A DNA stretch of 64,000 nucleotides from Spirodela intermedia. Taxonomy: Eukaryota; Streptophyta; Magnoliopsida; Alismatales; Araceae. Position numbers and translations under genes: made by a program. Within the stretch, counting starts at the first letter, position 1, and each line of letters starts with the position of its first letter. Of the stretch, positions 1 through 11,517 are shown one piece after another. The DNA is taken from positions 1,226,669-1,290,668 of the forward strand of contig LR746276.1 in NCBI GenBank assembly GCA_902729315.2, given 5' to 3'. The notes under the pieces are model-generated. The model was not told the DNA's origin and searched no databases. It saw only the letters and a list, made by a program, of their open reading frames with translations.

Positions 1-296
1 CAATTTGGATCCGATTGAGGCCTATTTTCTGTCATCGAGCTTAATTTTTCTTCTCTGGGTTCATCGGAAATATCCGGAGCACCCCCTCTGCATGAAAATT
101 GCTGAGAATATAACGGGGTTTTCGGTAATACAGTCGAAAAAGATTTATTTTTTATTAATATTAATGGTCTCTTGGTCTTATTGCGGCATATTAGTAAGGA
201 TCATAAGTGAGACCAAATTAACTGGAAAAAATGATCAGTAAATTAATGGCGTGAATCTGTGACAAAAGAAGACCCATTTTATCGCAATTGTACTCC

Positions 297-380
<84 letters not shown>

Positions 381-1316
381 AAGGGGGGGAGGCGAATAAT
401 GGCGTGATGAGAGGATCATAATAGCTACTGTTGGTCTAATCTGGATGTCCGACAAGCTAGTTCGGAGATGACGAGATAACATCACCCCCGACCAATCCAC
501 CACCTGATTGGTGGATCGGCTATATGGACGGTGAGGATCCTTCGATCTGGGCTCACCAATTGGAATCTGAGCAGGAGGTCCACCAAATATATACCGTCGA
601 TCACTACCCTCCGACTCGGCTGATCGATTTTATCCGCCTGTGTGGGCCCCACACCTTCGGCCACGACAAGGACCAACTTGGAAGGAAGATCCCCGTCGTT
701 TAATCTGCCTGGTGCGGAAATCTTTGTGCGGGTCCCACAGGATTCTCCGCTCCGCCTTTTCCCGGACCAGCGTTTACGGGATTCCAAACGGGGGAGCATT
801 GCCTCTTCTGGCCAGGCGGGTCGAGCCGGGGGCTCTTCTCCCAGAAGGACACCTGCCGGCCGCCCCGGACGGCCGTCGGCGGCTCATTGTGGCCCACCGA
901 CCCGAGACAAGACGGAGGGGCTCGCTGCGGCGATTACTGTGCCCGGAAAAGTTCCCCCGGGAGTGAACAGAAGATGACAGTGAGAGATAGAGAGAGAGCT
1001 GAGCTGTGAGCCGTGCTGCTCGTCTCCTTCTCTTCCCTGTGTGAGGGAGCACGAAGAATCCATCGTTTGTAAAGCAGCCAGCACCGTTCGCTAGTGCACA
1101 CGGCGACGGAGCCTGTAATGTCAAATACTGTGAGATAGCTCCTCTCTCTCTCTCTCTAGCCTCTGTCTCTAACAGTGGAGTTAGAGGGAGAGGGGAGAGT
1201 GGGCATGTGTGGACAAACGGGGGACCATTGCCTTGTCCCCGAGAGAACCAAACAGGTACTATGCAGTGGCCACGCCTCTTCCCCGTCTCCGCTTCCCTCT
1301 CGTGAGCTGCGTCGGA

Positions 1317-1356
<40 letters not shown>

Positions 1357-3368
1357 TGCAATGGTAAAAGAACGGGGGTGATCTTCCTGTAGACCCGGCT
1401 GGCGGCATCTTTCTTCCTTCTTTCTGTCGCCAGTGGGGTTTCCATGCAAGAGGCGCGTCCTTACGCGGGCTTGGCCGGCAGCGGGTACGAGAGCACATGC
1501 GGCCGCCATGGCGCTCACCGCCGCCCTATCAGGTCGCCTCCGCCGTGAAGAAGACGGCGGCAGGTTTTCCGGGGACCAGGGCTTCTCCTGCGCTCTCCGG
1601 ACCGCAGTTCCTCTAGTCAGAGGACGCCGGCAGATCGGAAGAACAGTCGGATCCCACCTTCCCAGCAATTAATGCAGATCCTCCTCCCTCCCACGGCCGC
1701 CGGACTTCCCAGAAAACTCCAAATTCCTCACGAGACGTCCAGTGTCCCATAAGTGACGAGGAGAAAAAAATTAATCTTCAAGGTCTCATCATCCACCAGC
1801 TCAGTTGGGTATGATGAATATCCCATAGAGTTGTGGGGAGCCCTTTAGTGTGTTTAAGGGAGGGGAAAGCTATGAAAACCTGTGCTGATCTTATGAAGGA
1901 GGGGTTCCATTGCAGCCATCTGATCAGCAGACGATATGGTGGCACGTCTGAGCTTCCTCTCCCCTGTAACCTATTCCTGGTGTGAGAAAATGTGCTGTGG
2001 AAACGGACGAACATGGCGCTCAGAAACTACCCGGTAAAGAACGTCATTCACGGCTCGTCTGATCCGATCACCCAGACACTGGGTTGCATGGCTAGACATT
2101 CTGTGGGAATGCCCATCAACTCTGCTCTCTCTCTCTCTCTTGTTCTCTCATAGTAGCGGGACCATAAGCATTTGTACAATTTGGGAGAGAGAGAGAGAGA
2201 AAGAGAATAAGAGAGAGAGAGAGGGGGGGGATGAACACCAGGCTCTAGAGAGACAAAAATAGTATTGGTGGAATAGGAGAGGAAACGCTTGTAAGTCATC
2301 AATTGTTTGGTTGATCGGATAAAATCCTACAACTACACGGATAAGTGACGTACGCACCATCTGATCGGGTAGACGAATCGTGCCTGATGTGAATCTCGAT
2401 CAAGATTGGATGAGATCGATCGATTCGGCGGATCAAAACTGTCTAAACATTATTCGTCGGTTTCCTAACTCGGGCCTGATATCTCCTTCCATCCGGTGCA
2501 ACTCGTTGCAATATCTGATTTCCAGCGACGATTTTGACCATTGAAATGGCACAATCATCGTTTTTTTCCTGTAAAAATTCCTAAATATATGATTTTATAA
2601 TATTGAAAACGTTCTTTTATCCGCATAATTGTTGAATCACGACCTTGCAAAGCTCAGAGTCTGCTCATGACCTGGCTCTCTCCGACGAAGCAGTTAATCA
2701 GCATGGGCCGTGGACACCTGGACTACGGTCTACCGGTCCAATGACTATAATGGCAGGCGGTTCTCTCCTTTACACGGAGAACATCACATTCCTTTTCTTC
2801 TTCAACCCCCTCATTCCGTCCTCGCCTCTCTCTCTCTCTTTCCTCCCGTGGAAGCAACAATATGTGACGCTCTGAACGGAAGGGACTACGTTACCGAAAG
2901 GTCTCCATTTGCTTCACTCTTCACCCAATATGAAATGTATCCCTCGTCTTCGCCGTTTGATCAACCCCTCGGATATTATACATAATAAGGAAGGGGTAGG
3001 AAAGAGGGAGAAGACGGCGACGACCGCGGCGCCACCTCCTACCATCCTCATCCGATGACAGTTCCGTCCTGCGCACGAGATCGACGGCGTTTATTGACTA
3101 GTTCTCCCGAACAAGATTTAGATAATCTCGCGACAACGTCACTTCATCTACTATTGCAGTCCTCAAAGTAGATTACTTGAACCGATCTAATTACTCAAAA
3201 CAAAATAAAAAAACTTCTTCGGTCAGTCTTTCCGCCATCGCAGCCTTTGTTAAGACCCGGATGCGGGAATATCCTTCTCGTTCCTCCATCCGATTTCCTA
3301 TACATTGATCACCCGCCTCGAGTCGTCGCTTCCACAGCTATTATTCGTCTCCGTCGCCGCCCGCCACC
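1..3368. other. Intergenic, no gene recognised
   Basis: Several GA/CT microsatellites (near 300-382, 1139-1159, 1318-1351 and 2187-2231) and a GC-rich part (about 640-980 and 1430-1670) alternate with ordinary sequence. Open frames here are short, overlap on both strands and are often made of repeat-derived Arg-Glu or Ser-Leu runs. None resembles a family I know. The last few hundred bases before 3369 should hold the promoter and leader of the phospholipase gene, but I see no convincing TATA box. Confidence 0.6.
300..382. repeat. (GA)n microsatellite
   Basis: Nearly pure GA dinucleotide tract of about 80 bp with a few A insertions, ending in a G run. Confidence 0.95.
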
Positions 3369-5087
3369 ATGGAGACGCAGGTCCTCGCCGGTGGCTGCCC
3401 CATCAAGACGGTCGTGGTGCTCGTCCAGGAGAACCGCTCCTTTGACCACATGCTGGGTTGGATGAAGTCTCTCAACCCGGCGATCGACGGCGTTGATGGC
3501 TCCGAGTCCAACCTGGTCTCCGTCGCCGATCCCAACTCCGCCCGCGTGCAATTCACCGACCGATCCGAGTACGTCGACCCCGATCCCGGCCACTCCTTCC
3601 AGGCCATCTACGAGCAGATCTACGGCGTGCCATACGAGCCCGGCTTGCCGTCAACGCCCGCCACGGCGGCGCTGATGAACGGTTTCGCGCAGCAGGCGGA
3701 GAAGGAGAAGCCGGGCATGTCGGCGAATGTGATGAGCGGATTTCGCCCTAACGCCGTGCCGGTGTACCGAGAGCTGGTGGCGGAGTTCGCCGTGTGCGAC
3801 CGGTGGTTCGCACCTGTGCCGGCGTCGACGCAGCCAAATCGTCTCTACGTGCACTCGGCGACGTCTCACGGCGCAACAAGCAACGTGAGGAAGCAACTAA
3901 TCGAGGGTTTTCCCCAGAAAACCATCTTTGACTCCCTGGACGAGGCGGGCCTCTCTTTCGGGATTTACTTCCAGTACCCTCCCGCCACCCTCTTCTACAG
4001 GTCCAGTCTCTCTCTCTCTCTCTTTTTCTCTCTCTTTTATACTTTCTCAATCATCTGACTCGATGGGGAACTCAGGAATCTGAGGAAGCTCAAGTACTTG
4101 GGGAGGTTCCACCCGTTCGATCTGAGCTTCAAGAAGCACTGCAAGGAGGGGAAGCTCCCCAACTACGTGGTGGTGGAGCAGCGATACTTTGACCTCAAGC
4201 TCCTCCCGGGGAACGACGACCACCCCTCCCACGACGTCTCCGAGGGGCAGAAGTTCGTGAAGGAGGTCTACGAGGCGCTCCGTTCCAGCCCTCAGTGGAA
4301 CGAGATCCTCTTCGTCATCACCTACGACGAGCACGGCGGCTTCTTCGACCACGTACCCCCGCCGGTCAACGTCCCCAGCCCCGATGACATCGTCGGCCCG
4401 GAGCCCTTCAACTTCCGCTTTGACCGGCTCGGTGTCCGCGTCCCGGCCATCCTCATCTCCCCTTGGATCGAGAAGGGAACAGGTAAAAAAACCCTAGAAC
4501 CTCCGTAACTGCTAGAAGGCGACGAGATCAAACTAGACACTAAAACCGGAGCCCTTGGTGCAGTGCTTCACGAGCCCTCGGGGCCGTACCCGTCCTCCCA
4601 GTACGAGCACTCCTCCATTCCGGCCACCGTGAAGAAGATCTTCAACCTCAGGGAGTTCCTGACCAAGAGGGACGCATGGGCCGGCACCTTCGAGACTGTG
4701 CTAACGAGGAAGAGCCCCAGAACCGACTGCCCGCTCACCCTGCCGGAGCCGAAGAAGATGCGCGAGGACGACGGTGCCGGTGAGGGAGCCAAGCTGACGG
4801 AGTTCCAGGAGGCGCTGGTGCACCTGGCGGCGGTGCTCAACGGGGACCACGCCAAGGAGGGCAAGCTCAAGGCGGCACTCGAGGAGAAGACAGTTGTGGA
4901 GGGCGCCAAGTACCTGGAGGATGCCTTCCAGGCCTTCTGCCGCGCCGGCGAGAGCTGCCGGAAGCGAGGTATGGACGACTCGCAGATTGTGGCGGTGGAG
5001 AAGCCCGGCGGAGAGAAACCCAAAGCAAGGAAGAGGTCCTTCGTGAACAAGTTGTTCTCATGCTTGGCCTGTAACCGCTCGGAATGA
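3369..5087 (+). CDS. Non-specific phospholipase C (NPC3/4/5-type)
   Basis: Three exons: 3369-4000, 4076-4482 and 4564-5087, all GT-AG and in frame, giving about 520 residues, close to the 515-540 usual for the family. NPCs are phosphoesterase-superfamily enzymes that hydrolyse phosphatidylcholine and phosphatidylethanolamine to diacylglycerol, in signalling and in phosphate-starvation lipid turnover. Visible motifs are ENRSFDH at residues 21-27 and the YDEHGG(F)FDH block from residue 294, both conserved in the catalytic core. The N-terminus runs straight into the catalytic domain with no signal peptide, which points to NPC3/4/5 rather than the secretory NPC1/2/6. The extreme C-terminus ([12 protein letters not shown]) has two cysteines; Arabidopsis NPC4 is S-acylated on a C-terminal cysteine for plasma-membrane attachment, so the same is inferred here. 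The start lies in a good plant context (ccaccATGG). Intron 1 begins with a CT tract. Confidence 0.93.
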
Positions 5088-7092
5088 CGACACAAACCCT
5101 GAACCTTCACCCCCTGATTGGCCAAAGCTCTCTCCCCCTCCTCAGTCTTCACGGTGATGAATCGTTTCTCATTTTGGGGTGATCACTCTTACAACCTCTT
5201 TATTTGTGCCAAAATCTTCTCTGTATATGATGTCACACCTTTTATATTTAATAATGCATCTAAATATTTTGTCCTATACTTTCTTCTCACGGTCAACGAG
5301 GATCGGGCCGGGCCCATGTCTCCCCGAGTCGGGCTGACAGGGAAGCCAGATCTCATTGCCTGGAACCATGGCGGGATGAATGGTTGACCCTTTCTTTAGT
5401 TACAACAATGGACCTCACCAAATGACACGCCACATCTTCATACGAGATAATTAGTGATCTTAATCCTCAGACTTTGAAAGGTCAATGCTGTCAACGAAAA
5501 GGGGTCCATTCACGAGGTCAAAGTTGACTTAATTTTAATGGCACTTTAAAACTGAATTAAAACGAGTTAAAATAAATTAAATTGAGCTAAAAGCTGGATA
5601 ATTGAGTAAATGCGGGAAAATTAATATTTGACGGATTTTTCAAGCATTTTATTATGGGGGTAATCTAATTTTGGGAATTTTACGGTAAAAAAAAAACCTT
5701 ACACCCTTCTCTTTCTTGAGGTGATGTCCTGCACAAATACATTACTTTTATACTGAAATGGCTATAAATCGTATTTATTGCGTAAAAAATAGTAGGGTTT
5801 CATGGGCCGGGCAAGAAAAAAAAGTAATGGGCCGGGCTGATTTTCTTCTGAAAGCTTGATTTTTTAAAATATAAGTCCACTAAGATTAGTTGGTCGGTGG
5901 GAACACCAGACTGTCCGGCCCATTGCCGAATTTTGGAAGAGATCGCTCAAATTTTTATCGGTCGTCTTCTCGGATTTTTATCGGGTACCCCTTGGAAATA
6001 GTGGTTTTTAGTGGCGGGGCTGAGCCAGTTGTCGAATGGACGATTCGTTCCAGCGTTTCGGAATATTCTGGGAGAGTTTGTTCTGCCCGCCATCGCCTTC
6101 CGACGTCTCCTTCACGACGGCATCGTCTCGCTCGCGCTGCCTTCTTGGCTGGTAATCCTCTCTCTCTCGTCCCTCTTTCTTCGCGCCTGATGGAACCCCG
6201 AAACTCAACCTGGCTGTCGGGGATGCCTGCTGATTTGTGGCATTATTAAGTGTTAGTTTACTTGATCCTCTATTTGTTGAATGTAGAATTACTTAAAGCA
6301 TGCGTAAATATTGGTGGTCAGTGAGGATTTGGCGGTGTAACCGTTGTGAAATGTCGGGTGTTTGTTTATGTGGCGTAGAGATTTCTCATCCCAAGTGCTG
6401 GGGAACGGTGAGTGGTGGAATTTTCCGTCGGAATATACTTCCCCGAGTGGTGGAATTTTTTCATGAGGAGATTTTAAAAGCAGTGCATGAATCTCCGTGT
6501 TGTTAGTGGAGATATTCTATTGATGGATTGCTGGGTCCTGCTTCTCAGGAATGATAAGTCGGACGAGCTGCTATTTATCCATAAAATTGAAGACCTGAGG
6601 TCGCCATCAGTCTGAGAGTTGCATTTCCTGTTTTTTTTTTCCTTTTATCACCTTGCCGGGCCAAATGTATCGTTTTCTTTACCAAGTCCCCTGTGTGGTT
6701 TGTCATAGGGTTATTTATGGTTTGTAGTTTTTTTTCATGTTTAGAAGCAGAAGGGTATCATCACTCGCAGTTCATCGGTTTATTTATTTATTTAAATTAA
6801 TTTTTATAATTTTAAGAACTAAAATGTGCTATCTCAAGGGAAAACACAAAAATTGAAATGCTCGTCTTCAATTATCTTATAGGAAAGAAAGTTTGAAATC
6901 AGATGCTCATTGACAGAGGCGACCTCTGCTGAAGGAAAAGGCGGAAACTGCAAAAAGACAAGGGAAGCTCATTGATCCAGTGGCAGTTTATATAGCAAGG
7001 ACGAAGATGTTAGGGATTTAAAAGCGTTTATGACCAGAAAGAGGTTGGGGCTTTAACAGAGGAGGGGAGGAATCGTCATCTACTTTTTTCAA
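5088..7092. other. Intergenic region and probable ARMC7 leader
   Basis: Holds the 3' UTR of the phospholipase gene (AT-rich from about 5190), then AT-rich spacer and a GC-richer patch near 5990-6200 that could be the first non-coding exon of the downstream armadillo gene. A GTAATC donor-like site follows near 6152. Open frames at 5890-6249 and 6300-6506 match nothing I recognise. Confidence 0.4.
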
Positions 7093-10000
7093 ATGTTCAC
7101 CAACGATCAGAGGCAAGCTGAGCGCACAGGGAGACATGGCACACCTAGGCTCCAATACCTTCAGGTAATGCACTAAATATATTTATTTATGTATCTAATG
7201 AATTCTGTAGCTGTTACTGATTAGATGACCTTGTGGAGTCCTTGTGGACATTTGTATCTTTCTCTGCAGGAGCTAGTGGCCCAGTTTCAAAATGCAACCA
7301 ACGAAGGTAAATCGTTGGATTTTTACAAAATTTTGTGTTTTCCTTGTGTTACTTGAGAATGTATTTTCTATTAGTTGTGAATTCCATAAGATATAGATTT
7401 ATTTCTTTCCTGTTTCTATTCTAGACGTGAGACGTTTTGGTCGCCACATTTTGTAGCAAAAAATTCTGAAAATACTAAAGTGATTATGCTCGCATTGTTA
7501 CAGAAGGTGGAGTTTAGATGATTATGGCCAAAAAAATCAGTCACTCATGTTTTCATTACTGAACAATGAGGCTCCTCATTCTTATCTATCTTCTGTTTGT
7601 TTCCATTATTTAAACTCGCAGAATAAAATGGGACGAATCTATCTGATATTTTTTCCTAGCCCATCATAGGGTGGGTTTAAAGGGGTCTTCTTGATTGTCT
7701 TACCGTCATCTGTTTCCTGGTGTTCATGGTCATGAAGCTCTGTTATTAGTCGTTGTTGTCTCCTATTTAACATCCTTAGACATTGAAAATCTGAGTCATT
7801 CCCCCATGCCTGGTAGAACGTCACTCATAGTGGAGATGTGCATTTTTGTTCGATCTGATTTCTTTCGAAACATAATGTTGAGGATACAAAGCTCTTGGTT
7901 TGTCACTATGCTTTCCCAATAATGCATTTACTTTTGGTGGCTGCTATAGTGCGGTGAATCTCATCATTTCTCTTCATTTTTTTATTTTTTATTTGCAGAA
8001 TTGAAAGAAAGAATTGCTGCTCATTTGGCTAATTTTGCATATGATCCTTATAATTATTCGTTCCTACGTCAGGTATTAACATTATTGTTTGAAAAACTTT
8101 ATCTGGTTCTGTCTTGATTTAATCCATTGTTGAAATCTTTACTGTATAGAGCAGCTCAATGTCTTGGAACTGTTCTTGGACTGCATCACAGAGTCAAACG
8201 AAAAACTTGTGGAATTTGGGGCTGGTGGAATCTGCAGCTCTTGTGTTGGTATGTTATAGTGCCTCCCCAATACACCTGCCCTGAATTAACTTAGAGAACT
8301 AGTAGTAAAGAAATAAGTATGCTGACATCTACGGGGTTTGCTGATAGAGAAATATATCATTCGCATGCGGGCGTCCTTTTTGGACATGAGAACGCGAGTG
8401 CCGTATAACTTGTGTGTATAAAACGAAATTCATTATGCTTTTCATGCATAACAACATCAAGTTAAACAGATAAATCTCATCATTCTGTGAAATGACGTTT
8501 CGGTGAGAATGAACCATTTTAAAGCATTACACAGTCAGACATGACATCAAGAATGAGTTAGCTTCTTGAAAAATATGGCAATAAAGTCTCATGCACAGCA
8601 TCAGGATGCGGGTCTCGTGTTGCTGACTCAGATTTACTGTTAGAATCCTGGGCACTATTCCATTCTGTTTTTTTACATGTGTCGGGTGTGTCGTCTTTAG
8701 ACGATTTTGGCGATCTCTGAATGTGTTTGCGGCGTTTTCAAGGAGACTCCACCAATCTTCTCTGTGGAGCTTCCATGGTTGTGACGGTAGTTGCCGTATA
8801 CGACTTTTTCAATGGTTTAACGCCGATGACCTCGGAAAATATATTTTCGAGAGGTCACAATCTTGGTCACATTGGTTTTCTAGAGAGGTTGAGTGGTGTG
8901 ACCAAACCGTGTGCTCTTTTTTTCTCTCTCTTAACATGACCACCTTTAACGAGAATAGGATGTACCAGTAAAGTGCATTGTGAATAACTGGTATGGTCAT
9001 CTGGTCACTTAACAAGCCCAACAAGGGATGCCATATATTTCCTGTGCAGTGTTTGTCTTAGTTATGCAATTTATTTAGAAAATGTTGGTTGACGTTTCAG
9101 ACCCAGCAAATGCTGCAGTGATTGTGGAGTGCGGTGGGATCCCTCTGATCATCATGTGCTTATCTAGCCCTGTTAAAAACACTGTAAGCAGACTAATTCC
9201 CTCATTAGCTGAATGGCATGCAGCTGCTGGTTAATGTTCATTTTTCAATGGACAGATATGTTAGAACAGATAACATGGCACGTGTAGAATTCTTTTTAAA
9301 AAATCAAATTGTTTTTATTTTTTACGTTTGAGTTCTGTTTATTAGGCAGATGTTCCCTTTAGGATATCTGAATTTCTCTGACAAGTTCCAACTTCCCTTT
9401 AGTCCTCAATCCTTGGAAGTGAAGTATTCCGAAAGAAGTCTTGTACATTTTAAGTAATACCAGCTGAATGTCCTTAATACATATCTTTCCAAGTATGCCG
9501 ATTATGAATTTCCAATGCGCCATCCAGTTTTTTGCCAAAGATCTTTCTTGTGCTACACCCTTAGCCTCAACCAGCTGCTCCTTTACCATACGAAAATCTG
9601 AAAGGTCAACCTCCGGAGTGAAACAATGGAACAATGGCATCAGTACCTTCATGGTACTAGAAGAAGCAGGGACTGCTAGCCTGAGTGCCACCTCAACGTT
9701 TTTTTCCTTCAACTGTTCCACTGCACTACTGGCCCCTTTCTTTGACTGAGACCTGGCAACAAGAACATGCCCCTGAGCGACCAGCAAGCGCAGTCTCAGT
9801 GTGCTTGGCCACATAAATCGAAGCTTTTATTTGTGTACACAACTGACCTAACGGGCAACTCTGATGATGTAGCATGCTGGTAAAAAAATTATAGGTCAAA
9901 ATGATGCTCTTTTAATATTTTCATAAAAAAATTAGATTTTTGAGTATTTTCTTCCTCTCACTTTTTCTACATTGGGAAAGAGTAAAAAATTCACAGAAGA

Positions 10001-10420
10001 ACTTTTTTTTTGGATATTTAGGTAAAAGGAAATCATTTTTTCTTGGAAAAAAAATAGTAAAAAAAGCCAAATTTAGCATTTTCTTCTAAGCATTTAAAAT
10101 AGAGAAACCTGCATCTTGGAGAATTTTTCTGCTCTTTCTTTCTAGGACTCTACTCTGATAGCTACAAGATTGCTGTCTTTACAGAGGACGGTTAAGATTC
10201 CTTTCGAGTGTAGTTCTTTTACCCAATGCCCAGACGCTGTTGGCAGGTGAACTCTGCTCTTGGTGCTCTGTACTATCTCTGCAGCCCATCAACCAAAGCG
10301 GAGATCCTGAAACCCGAAGTGATCGATCTCGTGAGAAGATATGCTGTGCCCGGATCAGATGATGTTTGTTTGCGCAATCTGGCGATGGCGTTCTTGGACA
10401 AGCATGCGCCGCAATATTAG
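7093..10420 (+). CDS. ARMC7-like armadillo-repeat protein
   Basis: A small protein spread over six short exons: 7093-7164, 7270-7306, 7999-8072, 8155-8248, 9101-9183 and 10247-10420. All junctions are GT-AG and the frame is kept, giving 177 residues. The product matches armadillo repeat-containing protein 7 (ARMC7), a conserved protein of about 180-200 residues known in animals as a spliceosome-associated factor; the plant role is not established. It consists of helical ARM repeats, recognisable in LQELVAQFQNA, ANFAYDPYNYSFLRQ, NVLELFLDC, GGIPLIIMCLSSP and NSALGALYYLCSP. The first methionine (MFTNDQ) is the family start. The last intron (9184-10246) is long and carries a 151-codon antisense open frame at 9359-9814 of unknown nature. 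Most exons are too short to stand out as open frames, so this gene is easy to miss. Confidence 0.88.
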
Positions 10421-10611
10421 CAATGTTTCTCTTCCCAAGTAGCTGAACCTTTGGTGAGCAGCTGATCCTCTCGTGGTCGATCTTCCGATCATCCTCAAGG
10501 TCAACATCATTTGACTTTATTTTGGTGGGTTTTCTTGTTCCTGGTCCCTACAAAACTTTCCAATGATAAATAGGCCTGCAAAATCTTTGGACGTAGACGA
10601 CTCTCTCTCTT

Positions 10612-10642
<31 letters not shown>

Positions 10643-11517
10643 GTTTCCCTTCAGCCACACCCCACTGAAATCATCGGCGCTGACATTTTTAGGATTTGCC
10701 ATCAGAGTCAACGGGTTTCCTTTTCTGGGTCTCCTGGTCTTCTATTTTCAAAATTCTTTGAATCATTGACGAGCTCTGATCTTCTCCTCGAAATCCTCGC
10801 CCCATTGCAACCATCAAACTATGATTTTAATCCGTCTGAATTGATCATGGCTGAAACTCTCCCCAACCTAAACCATTTTAAGATGATTACCCGAGAACAG
10901 TGGTAGCATATGCTGGGCGTGTTCTTCATTTCTAAACGACCATATTTCCTTTTTTAGCAAATTCTTTGGATGATCTTGGAGTGAAACCAGTTTCTTGTTC
11001 TTTCTCTCAGCTCACATCTTCTTGTGATCCATCTGATCCCCTTGATCTGTCCTTTTCTCTGCAGGGATTGGCGCTTCTGATGGAAGGCAGAGATCGTCTC
11101 CTCTACGGCAGCTCTTTCTTTTTCTGTTCTTTCCCGCTTGGGAAATCACAGCCCTCGGATTTTTCCTAAACGGGAAAATAATATTTTTTATTTTTTTAAC
11201 TCTGTTTTTTAGAAATAATGTGAAGAAGGTTTTTGTGGGGTTTTCGTGGAGATTATAGGGAAATTAGTGTATATGATATTTGCATTTTTACCCTTCAGGA
11301 GGTTATTATTTTCATCTATGCCCATCACGGCGGTGCCCTCGATGGCCCGGGAGTCTGTGGTTTTTGCCTCCGTCCAGTGTCGTCTGTGGAGGGTATTTTG
11401 GTAAGTTTCTACTCTTTTGATCGATAAATTCCTTGCCGGGCCAGCTTCTGAGAGGAGCACGAGGCCACGAGGCTCCTCGCGTAGCCTCCCCCTCTCTCCG
11501 GCCCTCCTCCGCCGCCG
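10421..11517. other. Intergenic region with CT microsatellite
   Basis: Contains the 3' UTR of the armadillo gene, a CT tract at about 10602-10641, and the promoter and leader of the sugar kinase gene. No gene is recognised. Confidence 0.55.

Noticed and set aside
774-1445. 223-codon minus-strand open frame
   Set aside because: Contains a run of Arg-Glu from a CT microsatellite and overlaps other open frames on both strands; no family resemblance.
1508-1672. 54-codon ATG frame starting MALTAALSGRL, plastid-like
   Set aside because: Looks like a transit peptide but ends without a mature protein, and no following exon was found.
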